Positions 53,751-64,000 of a stretch of DNA of 64,000 nt are shown one piece after another; position 1 is the stretch's first letter, and the number at the start of each line of letters is the position of its first letter. The position numbers were made by a program, and so were the translations under genes. The DNA is taken from NCBI RefSeq assembly GCF_024124825.1, contig NZ_JAMXSS010000004.1, positions 1 through 64,000 of the forward strand, read 5' to 3'. The notes under the pieces were generated by a model, which saw only the letters and a list, made by a program, of their open reading frames with translations, had not been told where the DNA came from and ran no database searches. Source of the DNA: Arthrobacter sp. H16F315. Its GTDB lineage: Bacteria; Actinomycetota; Actinomycetes; Actinomycetales; Micrococcaceae.

Positions 53751-54812
53751 GGCTGGTCCCCCGACAGGACGGGCAGATGGTCGACGAGGAAGTCCTGCCT
53801 CATGCCAAGGCTTGAGTCGGTCATCGTCATGGACGTCACTGCGTCCGGGGCGGAGCCGGTCAGTGCGCGGATGGCGTCGATGGTCTCGGGCACGACGATG
53901 GCCTCGTTATAGACCTGGTACGTCAGGTAAGCCTCATCTCCTTCGACTGTGACGAGTTCCTCCCAGACCGCGACTTCCCACATGTCCCCGCGCGGCCGGC
54001 CGAGATCCTTCATCAGTTCGATGGTCGAGTTCAGCGCGACGAGCCCGTCAGCCATCCGGATGAACGCGATGCGCGGGGCCGCGCGAAGCGCCGCGAGGAT
54101 CCTCCTCCCTCGTCGACGGCCGGGTCAGCTGGAGGGTCCAGTAATGGTTGTGGGTCTGGGTGTGCGCTCCCTTGGCCGCGATCGTGACAACGTCCAGACC
54201 GGGCAGCACGGTCCGGGCGTCCGGGCCCTGATGGGAGGGTATTTTCGGTTCCGGGACCATCGTGTTCATGATCCCGCCCAGATGCGATTCCCAAGGGTCG
54301 GTGGCGCGGCGGATGAGGACTCCGCGGGCCTTGGCCAGCAGGCCCGCGTCCTGCAGGGCACCGAGTACCCTGACGATGCTGGTCGTGTTGCACGAGACGA
54401 CACGGGTCATGTCCCGGCCCAATGCGCTGTCATAGTTGGCTTGGGCTACAAATGAATGCCCTGTGGTGTCATGGGATTCACCGCCCTGCATGACGACTTT
54501 CACACCTGCCGCGCGGTACCGGGGCAGGTTGCCGGCGGCCACGTGTTTGGGTGTCGCATCGACGACCACGTCCGCCTGCGCCAGCAGGTCGGCCAAGTCC
54601 CCGGAGATTGTCAGGCCTGCCTGGCCCATGGCGTCCCGCGCTTCGGCGGTGGATGCGAACAGCGGGAAGCGTCCCGCAGCGGACCGGATCCGCCAGTCGG
54701 TAATGATATCGGCGACGCCGATCAGTTCCATGTCCGGTTGTAACAGGACCGCGTCGGCTACCCGCTTGCCGATGACCCCGTATCCGTTGACGGCCACTCT
54801 GGTCTTAGTCAT
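53747..54812 (-). pseudogene. Type II glyceraldehyde-3-phosphate dehydrogenase, frameshifted
   Basis: The joined frames give about 355 residues of the archaeal-type (type II) GAPDH: Rossmann start VAVNGYGVIGKRVADAV, VVVDATPKHVAAGN, catalytic Cys in VVSCNTTSIVRVLGAL, HLGGIMNTMVPEP and the C-terminal AYLTYQVYNEAIVVPETIDAIRAL. Type II enzymes accept NAD(P) and run glycolysis or bypasses. The frame breaks at about 54101: removing one G from GAGGAGGATCC restores REEILAALRAAPRIAF. One lesion only. ATG 54812 has AAAGG upstream. It lies between HAD-GH65 and DUF2933 genes. Confidence 0.85.
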
Positions 54813-57800
54813 TGGTATGCCTTTCCACGTGCGGTTGCATGTTTCTTCGATGGCGGTCCTGAGCCCCGATGGTTTTGCGGTCTTCGGTACCAAGGGGAAG
54901 TCCATGTCTTCCCCGCCGGCGAGTTGCGCATAGATTCCTTCGACACCTATCCGCACAGCGGGTGCGCTGCAGGGCTGCAGCCTGATCCGGAGGTTTTCCG
55001 CCCTCAGGGACACCTCGATGTGGTGGCCCCGGTACCGGATCTGGAACCCTGCACTGCCCAGCGGGGCCGGGAGCCGGGGGAAAAGGTCAGCGCGTTGGCC
55101 TCCGTCTGCAGGCCGGCGAAAGCCCGGACGACGACATCGACCGTCCCGGACATGGCGCCAAGATGGATGCCTTCCCGGGTGGTGCCGCCCTGGGTGTCGT
55201 CCAGGTCGGCGACCAGGGCTTCACGGAAGACCTGCCAGGCCCGGGTTTCGTCGATCCGGGCGAGGACCGAGGCGTGGACCACGCGGCTGAGCGTCGATCC
55301 GTTGGCGGTTCGGGCCAGGTAGTACTCCACAGTGCGTTCCAGATCGGGTTCCGCGAACGGATAGCCGAGCCGGTGCAGCTGCGTGATCACGCCTGCGGGC
55401 CCCAGGAGGTAGATCAACATCAGGACATCAGCCTGCTTGGCGAGTTTGTACCGGTTGGTCGTGTCGTTTTCAGCTTCGAGGATTAGATCGAGCCGCCCGA
55501 TGTTTCCGTACGTGGCCCGGTAGGCCGGCCAGTCCAGTTCTGCCAGGTCTTCGTAACCGTCGAACTGGCTGAGGACTCCGTCGGCATGGAACGGCACGGC
55601 GAGTCTGCGGCTGATCCGGGACCAGTGGTTGATCTCCTCCTCGGTGATCTGGAGCCGGTCCGTGAGGTCATCGCCGGGATGGCCCGCGAGTTCGCGCAGC
55701 ACATCGGCGGCGCGGTCGCAGAGCCAGGAGAGCAGCACGTTGGTGTAGGCGTTATCGCGAAGGCCGGTCCCGGGCGCGTCAGGGTACCCGTCGTGGTATT
55801 CATCGGGTCCCATCACCCCTGAAATATGGAATCTGTCCTCTGCAGGGTCATAGCTGGCCAGAGAGGCGAACATCCGGGTCGTTTCGATTATCAGTTCCCC
55901 GCCGCGGGCCGCTAGCCAATCCCGGTCCCCCGTGGCCTGGTAGTGCTGCCATGCGTTGTAGGCTACGGCGAGGCCGACGTGGCGCTGGCGGCTGGAGTTG
56001 TCGGGCATCCACCGGGCAGACCGGGCGTTGTAGAGCCGGCGAGGCGTTTCTTCCCGTCCGTCGCTGCCGCTCTGCCACGGGAACAGCGCCCCGTGCAGGC
56101 CCTGCGCCTGAGCGGCCGCCCGCGCCGCATCCAGCCGGCGCCAGCGGTACTCCAGCAGGGCCCGGCTGACGTCGGGGAGCCTGAGCCCGATGACGGGAAA
56201 AACGAAAAGTTCATCCCAGAAGACATGCCCGCGGTAGCCTTCCCCGTGCAGCCCACGCGCCGGCGCCCCGGCGTCCAGGGATGCGGTATGGACGGAGATT
56301 GTCTGCAGCAGGTGGAAGACGTGCAGGTTCAGTACCAGCCGGGACTGCCGGTCGCCGTCAAGGCTGATCCCAAACTCGGCCCACAGCCGCCGCCAGACCG
56401 CTTCATGGTCCTTGAGTAGGGCGGTGAAGCCGCTGCTGTTGCGGGAAATTTCGGCCCAGACTGCGGTCTCGGGGGAGGAAATGGCACCGTCCCGGGAGGT
56501 CGCCACTGCCGCTGTCCTGGTCATGGTGGCCGGCTCTCCCTCGGCCAGCCGGAGGTCGAATTGCCGGACGTGCCGTCCGCCGTCGCGCCCGGCGTCGCGG
56601 GGCGTTGGAGCCGGGTCGACGTCGAACACCGTCCGGACGGCCAGGGCGATGCTGATCCTGCTCTGGCTGGTCTGGACCGCGCACAGGACGGTGCAGCTGT
56701 CCACTTCAGTGAAGTCAGCGTCGGTGAGGTGCCGCTGGCCGGTGCCGGCATAGTCACGGACGTTGGTGTTGGCCACCCCGGCATCGATGCCTGCACGGAT
56801 GCTCACAGTGCCATTGAAGCCGTGGGCCGTCAGTTTCGTCTCCAGTGCTGCCAGGTGGGGATTGTGCATGGAGACCAGCCGCCGCTGCACGACGGTGAGT
56901 TGTTCGCCGTCGGGCCCGGTCAGGGTTGCCCGTCGTGTGAGCAGGCCCCGGCGCAGATCCAGCTCGCTTCGCTCATCGGCGACAGGAATCTCTCCCGTTG
57001 ACCACCAAGGGCCGGTGCCGATGCGAACGTCCACCGGCAGCCAATTGGGGACGTTGACCAGGTGCTCTTCTTCCATGTCACGGCCGTGAATGGTGCTTGT
57101 TGTCCGGTTGTAGACGCCGGCCAGGTAGGTTCCGGGATAATGGACGCCGTCGTCCTTATGCTCCGGCTGGGTGCCTCGTGTTGCCATGTATCCATTGCCC
57201 AGGGCGGTCAGGACCTCCCGGTGGCCTTCGTGGGCAGGGTCGAACCCGTCGTAGACGAGCGTCCAGGGATCGGTGCGTGAGACCCCCAGGTCCAGCTCGG
57301 CGACGTCGCCGAGGACGATGTCGGCGCCGGCCGCCTCCAGTTGTTCCCGGTGCCCGGCTCGGTCGATGCCGACGACCAGTCCGAAGCCGCCGCGGCGTCC
57401 TGCCTGCACCCCGGCGGCGGCGTCCTCGACAACCGCGGCATGCCGGGGTGCCACACCGAGTTTCCTGGCCGCCTCGAGGAACATGGCCGGGTCGGGTTTG
57501 CCGGGCAGGTTCTGTTCGGCGGCGGTCTGCCCGTCGATGATGACGTCGAATCCTGTCTCGAGACCGGCAGCCTTGAGCAGAGCGCGGGCGTTGCGGCTGG
57601 CCGTGACCAGGCCCACGGGGATGCCCGCGGCACGCAAGCGCGCCAGCAGGGCGGTAGTCCCGGGGTAGGCCCGGATGCCCTCGCGGGCCACGGCCTCCAG
57701 GAACAGGGCGTTTTTTCGGGCGCCGAGTCCGTGGACGGACCAGACATCCGGCCCGTCATCCGGGCTGCCGGCAGGAATCCCGGCGCCGCGGGAGGCCAGG

Positions 57801-57988
57801 AAGGCAGTGACTCCGTCCTCGCGCTGCCGGCCGTCGACGTACCGCCGGTAATCCGCGTCCTCGTCGAAGGGCTCAGCCCCGCCGCCATTAAGCCTCGGGT
57901 CGGCCAGGACAGCGTCGAAAAGCTTCTTCCAGGCCGCCGCGTGCACGGCGGCGGTTTGTGTGACGACTCCGTCCATGTCGAACAGCAC
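54813..57988 (-). pseudogene. Beta-phosphoglucomutase (HAD)-GH65 disaccharide phosphorylase fusion, frameshifted
   Basis: About 1,050 residues. The N-terminal HAD domain has AVLFDMDGVVT, GLVTASRNA and VVEDAAAGVQAGRRGGF, as in beta-phosphoglucomutase. The GH65 part has VFWDELFVFPVIG and the catalytic Glu in SGVMGPDEYHDG with DNAYTN. Together they would cleave maltose, trehalose or a related disaccharide with phosphate and convert the beta-glucose-1-phosphate to glucose-6-phosphate. A base is missing in a five-G run (55076-55080). After that correction the frame runs without a stop into the GAPDH start, so its true end is unclear. The start is GTG 57988; an ATG at 58064 with GGAGG upstream would need another one-base change. 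Confidence 0.82.
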
Positions 57989-58065
57989 CGCCTGATACGG
58001 CAGTGCCGCGCCATGCCGGGGATCACTGGAGAGGGCGGCGGCCGCCCGCGTGGACCTGCGCCATG

Positions 58066-60498
58066 CTAAGCCGGCTCCTCCACTGCTTCATCGGCCGGGA
58101 CATTGGCTGGACCCGGTGCGGACGTCCACTCCCAGTTCCGGATTTCCGGCATGTCCTCGCCGTGTACCCGGATGTACTGCCGGTGCTCGATGAGCTTGTT
58201 CTTGAGCTCCTCGCGGACATGCGCCGAAATGTCCTTCAGCCGGGGGACGCGGTCGATGACGTCGATGGCCAGGTTGAACCGGTCGAGCTGGTTGAGCACG
58301 CACATGTCGAAGGGGGTCGTGGTGGTCCCTTCCTCCTTGTAGCCGCGGACATGGATGTTGCCGTGGTTGGTCCGCCGGTACGTCAGCCGGTGGATCAGCC
58401 ACGGGTAGCCGTGGTAGGCGAAGATCACCGGTGTGTCCGTGGTGAACAGGGCATCGAAGTCCCGCCCGGACAGGCCGTGGGGATGTTCCGTGTCATCCTG
58501 CAGTCGCATGAGGTCAACTACGTTGACCACCCGGATCTTCAGATCCGGGAACCGTCCGCGGAGGATGTCGACGGCGGCCAGGGTCTCCATTGTGGGCACA
58601 TCGCCGGCGCAGCCCATGACGACGTCGGGTTCTCCGTCCGCGTCCGAACTGGCCCAGTCCCAGATGCCGATGCCTTTGGTGCAGTGCTCGATGGCCTGCT
58701 GCAGGTCCAGGTACTGCAGTTGCGGCTGCTTACCGGCGACAATGACATTGACGTACTGGCGGCTGCGCAGGCAGTGGTCGGCCACGGACAGGAGCGTGTT
58801 GGCGTCCGGTGGCAGGTAGACGCGGATGACGTCGGTCTTCTTGTTGATCACATGGTCAATGAACCCAGGGTCCTGGTGCGAGAACCCGTTATTATCCTGC
58901 CGCCACACGTGGGAGGTCAGGAGGTAGTTCAGGGAGGCGACCGGCCGGCGCCAGGGGATCTCATTGGTCGTAGTCAGCCACTTGGCGTGCTGGTTGAACA
59001 TGGAGTCGACGATGTGGATGAACGCCTCATAGCAGGAAAAGAATCCGTGCCGGCCCGAGAGCAGGTAGCCTTCCAGCCAGCCCTGGCAGGTGTGTTCGGA
59101 GAGGATTTCCATGACCCGCCCGTCGCGGGCGAGATGGTCATCCTCCGGAACGGTCCGGGCATTCCAGGCCCGGTCGGTCGCGTCGAGTACGGCCCCCAGC
59201 CGGTTGGAGTTGTTTTCGTCCGGGGCGAAGACCCGGAAATTGTCCATGTTCGCAGCCATGATGTCACGCAGGAACGTGCCCAGTACGCGGGTGGATTCCA
59301 CGGCTCCGGTGCCGGGATCCGCCACGGGCACGGCGTAGTCGGCGAAGTCGGGCATGCGCAGGTCGCGCAGCAACAACCCTCCGTTTGCGTGCGGGTTGCC
59401 GCTCATGCGCCGTTCCCCTGCCGGATGCAGACCGCCGACCGCCGCCACGGGTGTTCCGTTTACGTCGAAAAGTTCCTCGGGGCGGTAGCTGCGCAGCCAC
59501 TGCTCGAGCACGGCTCGGTGGCTGTCATTTTCGCGGGCCTGGGTGAAGGGCACCTGGTGCGAACGCCAGCTTCCCTCGACCTTCAGCCCGTCCACTTCAG
59601 CCGGTCCCGTCCAACCCTTGGGAGAGCGCAGGACGATCATGGGCCAGCGCGGCCGTTCCGTCCGGCCCTCCTCCCGGGCGCCGCGTTTAATCTCACGGAT
59701 CCCATCCAAGCAGGCGTCCAGAGCCCGGGCGAAGTCCTGATGCATCTGTTCCGGGTCTGAGCCTTCCACGTAATACGGTGTGTGGCCGTACCCGCGCAGC
59801 AGTGCGTCCAATTCCTCATGGCTGATCCGGTCCAGGACGGTGGGGTTGGCGATTTTGTAGCCGTTCAGGTGCAGGATCGGCAGCACGGTACCGTCCCGGC
59901 CGGGGTCCACGAACTTGTTGGAGTGCCAGCTGGCGGCCAGCGGACCTGTCTCTGCTTCCCCGTCACCGATCACGGCCGCCACGATGAGGTCCGGGTTATC
60001 GAACGCTGCGCCGTAGGCGTGGGAGAGCGCGTAGCCAAGCTCCCCGCCCTCGTGGATGGAGCCCGGTGTCTCCGGGGCCACATGGCTGGGGATGCCGCCG
60101 GGAAAGGAGAACTGGCGGAACAGCCGCTTCATCCCGGCAAGGTCTTGGGAGATATCCGGGTACGTTTCGCTGTAGGTGCCTTCCAGCCAGGCCGACGCCA
60201 CCGGGCCGGGCCCGCCGTGCCCGGGGCCCATGATGTAGATCATGTCCAGATCCCGGTCCGTGATGGCCCGGTTCAGGTGGGCGTAAATGAAATTCAGGCC
60301 CGGGGTGGTCCCCCAGTGCCCGAGGAGCCGGGGTTTGATGTGCTCCGGACGCAGCGGTTCGCGCAGCAGCGGGTTGTCCATGAGGTAGATCTGGCCGACG
60401 GAGAGGTAGTTCGCGGCCCGCCACCAGGCATGGATGCGTTCCAGCTGGTCAGGGCTGAGGACGGGGTCGGGATCGTGTGACAGCTGGTCGTCATTCAT
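58066..60498 (-). CDS. xfp: Xylulose-5-phosphate/fructose-6-phosphate phosphoketolase
   Basis: 810 residues, the normal length. It is a TPP enzyme that splits xylulose-5-phosphate or fructose-6-phosphate with phosphate to acetyl phosphate plus a smaller sugar phosphate. Signatures: [36 protein letters not shown], the TPP/Mg motif [21 protein letters not shown], and [40 protein letters not shown] 60498 matches the family N-terminus; longer reading overlaps the ATPase gene. It lies just after the metal ATPase and before HAD-GH65. Acetyl phosphate can give ATP without respiration. Confidence 0.95.
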   Translation of the reverse strand: MNDDQLSHDPDPVLSPDQLERIHAWWRAANYLSVGQIYLMDNPLLREPLRPEHIKPRLLGHWGTTPGLNFIYAHLNRAITDRDLDMIYIMGPGHGGPGPVASAWLEGTYSETYPDISQDLAGMKRLFRQFSFPGGIPSHVAPETPGSIHEGGELGYALSHAYGAAFDNPDLIVAAVIGDGEAETGPLAASWHSNKFVDPGRDGTVLPILHLNGYKIANPTVLDRISHEELDALLRGYGHTPYYVEGSDPEQMHQDFARALDACLDGIREIKRGAREEGRTERPRWPMIVLRSPKGWTGPAEVDGLKVEGSWRSHQVPFTQARENDSHRAVLEQWLRSYRPEELFDVNGTPVAAVGGLHPAGERRMSGNPHANGGLLLRDLRMPDFADYAVPVADPGTGAVESTRVLGTFLRDIMAANMDNFRVFAPDENNSNRLGAVLDATDRAWNARTVPEDDHLARDGRVMEILSEHTCQGWLEGYLLSGRHGFFSCYEAFIHIVDSMFNQHAKWLTTTNEIPWRRPVASLNYLLTSHVWRQDNNGFSHQDPGFIDHVINKKTDVIRVYLPPDANTLLSVADHCLRSRQYVNVIVAGKQPQLQYLDLQQAIEHCTKGIGIWDWASSDADGEPDVVMGCAGDVPTMETLAAVDILRGRFPDLKIRVVNVVDLMRLQDDTEHPHGLSGRDFDALFTTDTPVIFAYHGYPWLIHRLTYRRTNHGNIHVRGYKEEGTTTTPFDMCVLNQLDRFNLAIDVIDRVPRLKDISAHVREELKNKLIEHRQYIRVHGEDMPEIRNWEWTSAPGPANVPADEAVEEPA

Positions 60499-60547
60499 AA
60501 GGCTTTGCCATCCTTTGGTCGGAAATTGCGCCGCAACCCCTAACGGG

Positions 60548-63022
60548 TTAACGGGCGGCGCTCGGGGCCGGGGCCGGTTCGGAGGCCGTCGCGGTGCCGG
60601 CAGGCTCGCCGGGCTCGGGCAGGCGCAGGCGCTTGAGCAGCAGGGCGTTGACGGCGACGATAACGCTGGAACCGGACATCGAAATCGCCGCGATCTCCGG
60701 GCTGAGCCGGATGCCCAGGGTGGTGAAGAAGACGCCGGCGGCAATGGGCAGGGCGATGACGTTGTAGCCGATGGCCCAGCCGAGGTTTTGCCGCATTTTG
60801 CGCAGGGTGCCCTTGCCGATGCGCAGGGCCACGGGAACGTCCAGCGGATCCGAACGCATCAGGACCACATCGGCGGTTTCGATGGCGACATCGGTTCCCG
60901 CGCCAATGGCGATGCCCAAGTCAGCCTGTGCCAGGGCAGGAGCGTCGTTGACGCCGTCCCCGACCATGGCAACGCGCTTGCCGGCGGCTTGCAATTCTGC
61001 AATTTTTGCCGTCTTGTCCCCTGGCAGCACTTCGGCGATGACGGTGTCGATGTTCAGTTGCGAGGCGATGCGCTTGGCGGTTGCTTCGTTGTCCCCGGTG
61101 AGCATAATGACTTCGATGCCGGCTTCGTGCATCGCCGCGACAGCCGCAGCGGCCGTCCCGCGGACTGCGTCGGCGAGGGCAATGACCCCTGCCGCCCGGC
61201 CGTCCACGGCAACCAGGACCGCAGTCCGCCCCGTCGACGCCAGTTCCTGCCGCTTCCCGGCCACCGGGCCGATGTCAATGCCCTGGGCGGTCATGAGCTT
61301 GCGGTTACCGACAAACACCTGATGTCCCCGGACCGTCGCTCCTGCGCCGTGCCCTGGAACATTGCGGAACGCCGTGGCATCCAGGGTGGGCACGCCCCTG
61401 CCCGTGGCATAGTTCACGACGGCGGCGGCGAGGGGGTGCTCGGAATCCCGTTCCACGGCGGCCACGAGGGCCAGCAGTTCTTCCTCGTCAATGCCGACGG
61501 CGATGAAGTCGGTGACTTCCGGCTTGCCCTGGGTCAGGGTTCCGGTCTTGTCCATGACAACGGCGTCGATACGGGCAGCCGTTTCCAGTGCGGTCGCGTT
61601 CTTGAACAGGATGCCCCGTTTGGCGCCCAGGCCGGTGCCGACCATGATCGCAGTCGGGGTTGCCAGCCCCAGAGCATCGGGGCAGGTGATAACAACAACC
61701 GTGATGCCAAAGAGTAGCGCGGTCTGGAGGCTTGCGCCGGTCAATAGCCAGACGGCGAAGGTGGCACTGCCGCCGATGAGGGCGACAAGAACGAGCCAGA
61801 ACGCTGCCCGGTCAGCCAGCCGCTGTCCCGGGGCTTTGGAGTTCTGGGCTTCCTGGACCAGCGCGACGATTTGTGCCAGCGCCGTGTCGGCGCCGACCTT
61901 GGTGGCGCGGACCCTTAGCGTTCCCGTGGTGTTGACGGTGGCGCCGATGACTTTGGAACCAACGGTCTTGGCAACGGGAAGACTCTCGCCGGTAACCATG
62001 GACTCATCGATATCGGATTCGCCGTCTTCGACTGTTCCGTCGGTGGGAATTTTGGATCCCGGGCGAACCAGGAGCAGGTCCCCGGGCAGGACGTCGGAGG
62101 TGGGGACTTCCACCGGTTCCCCGTCACGAATCACCAGCGCCTTGGCCGGTGCCAGTTCCAGCAGCGTCCGGATGGCGTCGTTCGCGCCGCCCCGTGCTCG
62201 CATTTCAAACCAGTGCCCCAGCAGGACGAAGCTGGCCAGGACAGTGGCGGCCTCGTAGAAGACGTCGCCGCCGCCGGTTAGGGTGACGATCAGGCTGTAG
62301 ACCCAGCCGGCCCCGACACCGACGGCGACGAGGACCATCATGTCCAGTGTCCGGGCACGCAGGGCCCGGTAGGCGCCGTCGAAGAAGATCCAGCCCGCAT
62401 AGAAGATGACCGGGAGGGACAGAACCAGGGCAAAGACATCGTCCCGCAGCCCGAAGGGCGCCGGCACCGTGAACCCCAGGACATCCCTGCCGATCGGTGA
62501 CCAGAGGGTAATCGGCACGGACAGTGTGGCTGCCACGACGAACCGGTTGCGCATGTCACGGACCATCGAGGCCATCGACATGCCGCCATGGCCGCCGCCA
62601 TGCCCCATGACCTCCTGCGGATTCCTGGTGACGGGCCCGGCGTGCCCGGTGTGGGCCGGGGGTTCCATGTCGGCTGTGGTGCCGTGACCGGGATGATCGG
62701 TGTGGGACATCGCCGTGTGGTCGCCGTGAACATGGCCCTGATCCGTCGCCGGGGCCAAGCTGACGCCCGCCATTGGATCGCAGATGTGGTCCGGGACGGA
62801 GAGCCCGGCGCAGTGGTAGCCGCATTTTCGCACCCAGCCAGCCAGCTCGGCGATTGAGGTCTTGTCCGGGTCGAACGTGACGTTCGCGGTCTGTGAGACC
62901 GGATTCGCCTCCACCGTGAGCACGCCCGGCCGGCGGGAGAGCGTGGCTTCAGCGATGCTCTTGGACGATGCCCAGTGGACTCCTGCCACCTCCATGACCG
63001 CGGTTTGTGTCCTATTACTCAT
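60548..63022 (-). CDS. CopB-like P1B heavy-metal ATPase with CPD motif (second copy)
   Basis: 824 residues, close to 13829-16399. The N-terminal HMA fold lacks CxxC (GVHWASSK); a shorter His/Met region follows ([19 protein letters not shown]...[12 protein letters not shown]). Core motifs are intact: [17 protein letters not shown] (CPD), [23 protein letters not shown] and GDGVNDAPA. Probably a copper or silver exporter. GAGAGGAA precedes ATG 63022. Unlike the first copy there is no CsoR-type palindrome upstream, so it is regulated differently. Confidence 0.9.
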   Translation of the reverse strand: MSNRTQTAVMEVAGVHWASSKSIAEATLSRRPGVLTVEANPVSQTANVTFDPDKTSIAELAGWVRKCGYHCAGLSVPDHICDPMAGVSLAPATDQGHVHGDHTAMSHTDHPGHGTTADMEPPAHTGHAGPVTRNPQEVMGHGGGHGGMSMASMVRDMRNRFVVAATLSVPITLWSPIGRDVLGFTVPAPFGLRDDVFALVLSLPVIFYAGWIFFDGAYRALRARTLDMMVLVAVGVGAGWVYSLIVTLTGGGDVFYEAATVLASFVLLGHWFEMRARGGANDAIRTLLELAPAKALVIRDGEPVEVPTSDVLPGDLLLVRPGSKIPTDGTVEDGESDIDESMVTGESLPVAKTVGSKVIGATVNTTGTLRVRATKVGADTALAQIVALVQEAQNSKAPGQRLADRAAFWLVLVALIGGSATFAVWLLTGASLQTALLFGITVVVITCPDALGLATPTAIMVGTGLGAKRGILFKNATALETAARIDAVVMDKTGTLTQGKPEVTDFIAVGIDEEELLALVAAVERDSEHPLAAAVVNYATGRGVPTLDATAFRNVPGHGAGATVRGHQVFVGNRKLMTAQGIDIGPVAGKRQELASTGRTAVLVAVDGRAAGVIALADAVRGTAAAAVAAMHEAGIEVIMLTGDNEATAKRIASQLNIDTVIAEVLPGDKTAKIAELQAAGKRVAMVGDGVNDAPALAQADLGIAIGAGTDVAIETADVVLMRSDPLDVPVALRIGKGTLRKMRQNLGWAIGYNVIALPIAAGVFFTTLGIRLSPEIAAISMSGSSVIVAVNALLLKRLRLPEPGEPAGTATASEPAPAPSAAR

Positions 63023-63437
63023 GCCGGAAATTCCTCTCGGGACTCGTTAGTAGTTGAAATTGGTGATTGAAGAAATGCCCAGCCGTCGCTCTCGTGGCGC
63101 GAAACACGGGCATAACACGGTGGTGACGGGCCTGGAAATGAGGGTCTGCCTGCCCCGACGGCCTGGTTATTGCCGGGCCTCAGTCGTCTGGGCGCTGCGG
63201 CGGGACGACGATGCCCACGCCGAATCAGGGTCCGGAGGGCAGAGGTCTCCTATACGCGGCTGACGGAAAGCCGGATGAGCGATACAGCGTAGAGGGGCGT
63301 TGCCGGTAGCTCGGGCAGCGCCCGAGCGTGCGGTGCCGCCGCAACGGCAACGGGAGTGCTGCCGGGGTGAGCCGGGACCGCTGAGGCAAGGACGGCTGAA
63401 GACAGCACATCCGGGCACGCCACAGTCAAGCCCAGGT
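63023..63437. other. Intergenic region upstream of second CPD ATPase
   Basis: About 415 bases without a supported gene; long minus-strand frames here are Pro/Arg/Ser-rich and lack ribosome sites. The promoter of the 63022 ATPase operon should lie in the AT-richer part at about 63040-63080. No CsoR-type palindrome is visible. Confidence 0.45.
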
Positions 63438-63707
63438 TCAGGGGGCAGTGGGCGGGGCGGGGCGGAACGGGGTGTTCCCCGGGCTCTTAACCGCCGCGAG
63501 AGCGGTGTCACCCGAAACAGTGGGCCGGATGCCAACAGCGTTAGCGGCCGCCGTGTATGACGGGGCGATGGTGAGCGAGACGGCACCGGGGCTGGTTTCT
63601 TGCGGCGTAGACGTCAACGCGGGACCAAGAATTCCCGTGACGGCGACGAGAAACGACAGGACTGCGGTAATTGCAGCCGCGGAGGAAACACCCTGGTGCC
63701 GCCGCAT
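63438..63707 (-). CDS. Small secreted or membrane-anchored hypothetical protein
   Basis: 89 residues: a signal/anchor helix (about 8-28, SAAAITAVLSFLVAVTGILGPAL) followed by an Ala/Pro/Thr-rich extracytoplasmic segment (APSYTAAANAVGIRPTVSGDTALAAVKSPGNTPFRPAPP). ATG 63707 has GGGAG upstream. No family or function recognised. Confidence 0.55.
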   Translation of the reverse strand: MRRHQGVSSAAAITAVLSFLVAVTGILGPALTSTPQETSPGAVSLTIAPSYTAAANAVGIRPTVSGDTALAAVKSPGNTPFRPAPPTAP

Positions 63708-63807
63708 CAAATGACGCACTCCCACCCCCGTGTTCGCGCGAAACCCAAGAGGTTTCGCCCTCTGCAGCGATCATACCGGGCCGGGTGCAGGGAAATTCAA
63801 ATCCCTG

Positions 63808-64000
63808 TCACAAATGACCCGGGTCATCGTCGTGATCTTCGGCATGGACCACCGTTCCCGGTTCCCGGAGGACAAGGAGTGTGTGTGAAGGAACCTCGAG
63901 GGCCCCACCGGCGATCAGGGCAGCTGCTGTCACCTCCCGGGAGGTATCGAGAACCAGCTGCCAATGGAGTGCGTAGCGGGCCGGCGGCAAGGTGAACTTC
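63808..64000 (-). CDS. glgX: C-terminal end of glycogen debranching enzyme GlgX (partial)
   Basis: 64 codons run to the window edge: ARYALHWQLVLDTSREVTAAALIAGGALEVPSHTLLVLREPG. This is the C-terminal beta-domain ending of GlgX/isoamylase-type enzymes (W.LVLDT ... AG..LEVP.HTLLVLR). GlgX removes glycogen branches, releasing maltodextrins. With GH65, phosphoketolase and GAPDH in the same direction it fits a storage-carbohydrate module. The catalytic domain is outside the window, so the family call is moderate. Confidence 0.65.
   Translation of the reverse strand, partial: KFTLPPARYALHWQLVLDTSREVTAAALIAGGALEVPSHTLLVLREPGTVVHAEDHDDDPGHL

Noticed and set aside
1..64000. CRISPR arrays, rRNA and tRNA genes
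   Set aside because: No regularly spaced repeats, no rRNA-like stretch and no cloverleaf-type sequence were noticed by eye; tRNAscan-SE and CRISPR finders would be decisive.

Overview
The window looks like high-GC actinobacterial DNA, most likely an Arthrobacter/Pseudarthrobacter-type genome or large plasmid. Codons are strongly GC-ending, GTG and TTG starts are frequent, and the gene families are typical of that group: CsoR, DUF6153, type II GAPDH, actinobacterial MobC/relaxase and an Xre/RES toxin-antitoxin pair. It is a mobilisable, plasmid-like backbone sandwiched between two related copper-handling islands that run in opposite directions.

1-17.8 kb, copper island A: a cut-off CopA P-type ATPase, CopZ chaperone and CsoR repressor (minus strand); a DUF302 protein; a SHOCT protein plus a membrane-anchored cupredoxin; a minus-strand group of secreted or membrane copper-stress proteins (DUF6153, DUF305 lipoprotein, BNR-repeat lipoprotein, membrane protein); UspA; a second CopZ-like protein; DUF2933 and an isoprenylcysteine-methyltransferase-like protein; a MacB-type ABC exporter pair; a LOG-family protein; an EamA transporter; a second SHOCT protein; and a CopB-like P1B-ATPase with a CPD membrane motif. 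Near-identical palindromes (ATACCCC-TA-GGGGTAT type) stand in front of four transcription units, so the island reads as a CsoR regulon.

17.8-42.4 kb, mobile block: a small serine recombinase; a giant methyltransferase-helicase with a small gene overlapping its 5' end; NrdH, SSB, a ribbon-helix-helix-like and an excisionase-like protein; an IS3-family element inserted in the loop of a hairpin; an oriT candidate, MobC and relaxase; a three-gene operon (TIGR04255-like protein, membrane-anchored HTH protein, 'SQTCDI' protein) that is the best candidate for an undescribed system; an Xre antitoxin with a decayed RES toxin; and a recombinase trio (tyrosine integrase, HTH protein, zinc-finger degenerate integrase). 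Fragments and an unknown 366-aa protein close the block.

42.4-64 kb, island B (all minus strand): eroded copies of methyltransferase, istB and copZ genes, then UspA, NUDIX, nitrilase-like protein, AarF/UbiB kinase, EamA, a cytochrome b operon, second copies of the methyltransferase and DUF2933 genes, type II GAPDH, a HAD-GH65 disaccharide phosphorylase fusion, phosphoketolase, a second CPD ATPase and the end of GlgX. This combines metal efflux with storage-carbohydrate and substrate-level-phosphorylation enzymes, suggesting a stress or low-respiration module.

Eleven otherwise well-preserved genes or gene joints carry one single-base indel each (two in the integrase), almost all in G/C or A runs. 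This pattern suggests uncorrected assembly errors, so those genes may be intact in the organism. Genuine pseudogenes (RES toxin, copZ copy, istB, methyltransferase fragment) show several lesions or nonsense codons instead.
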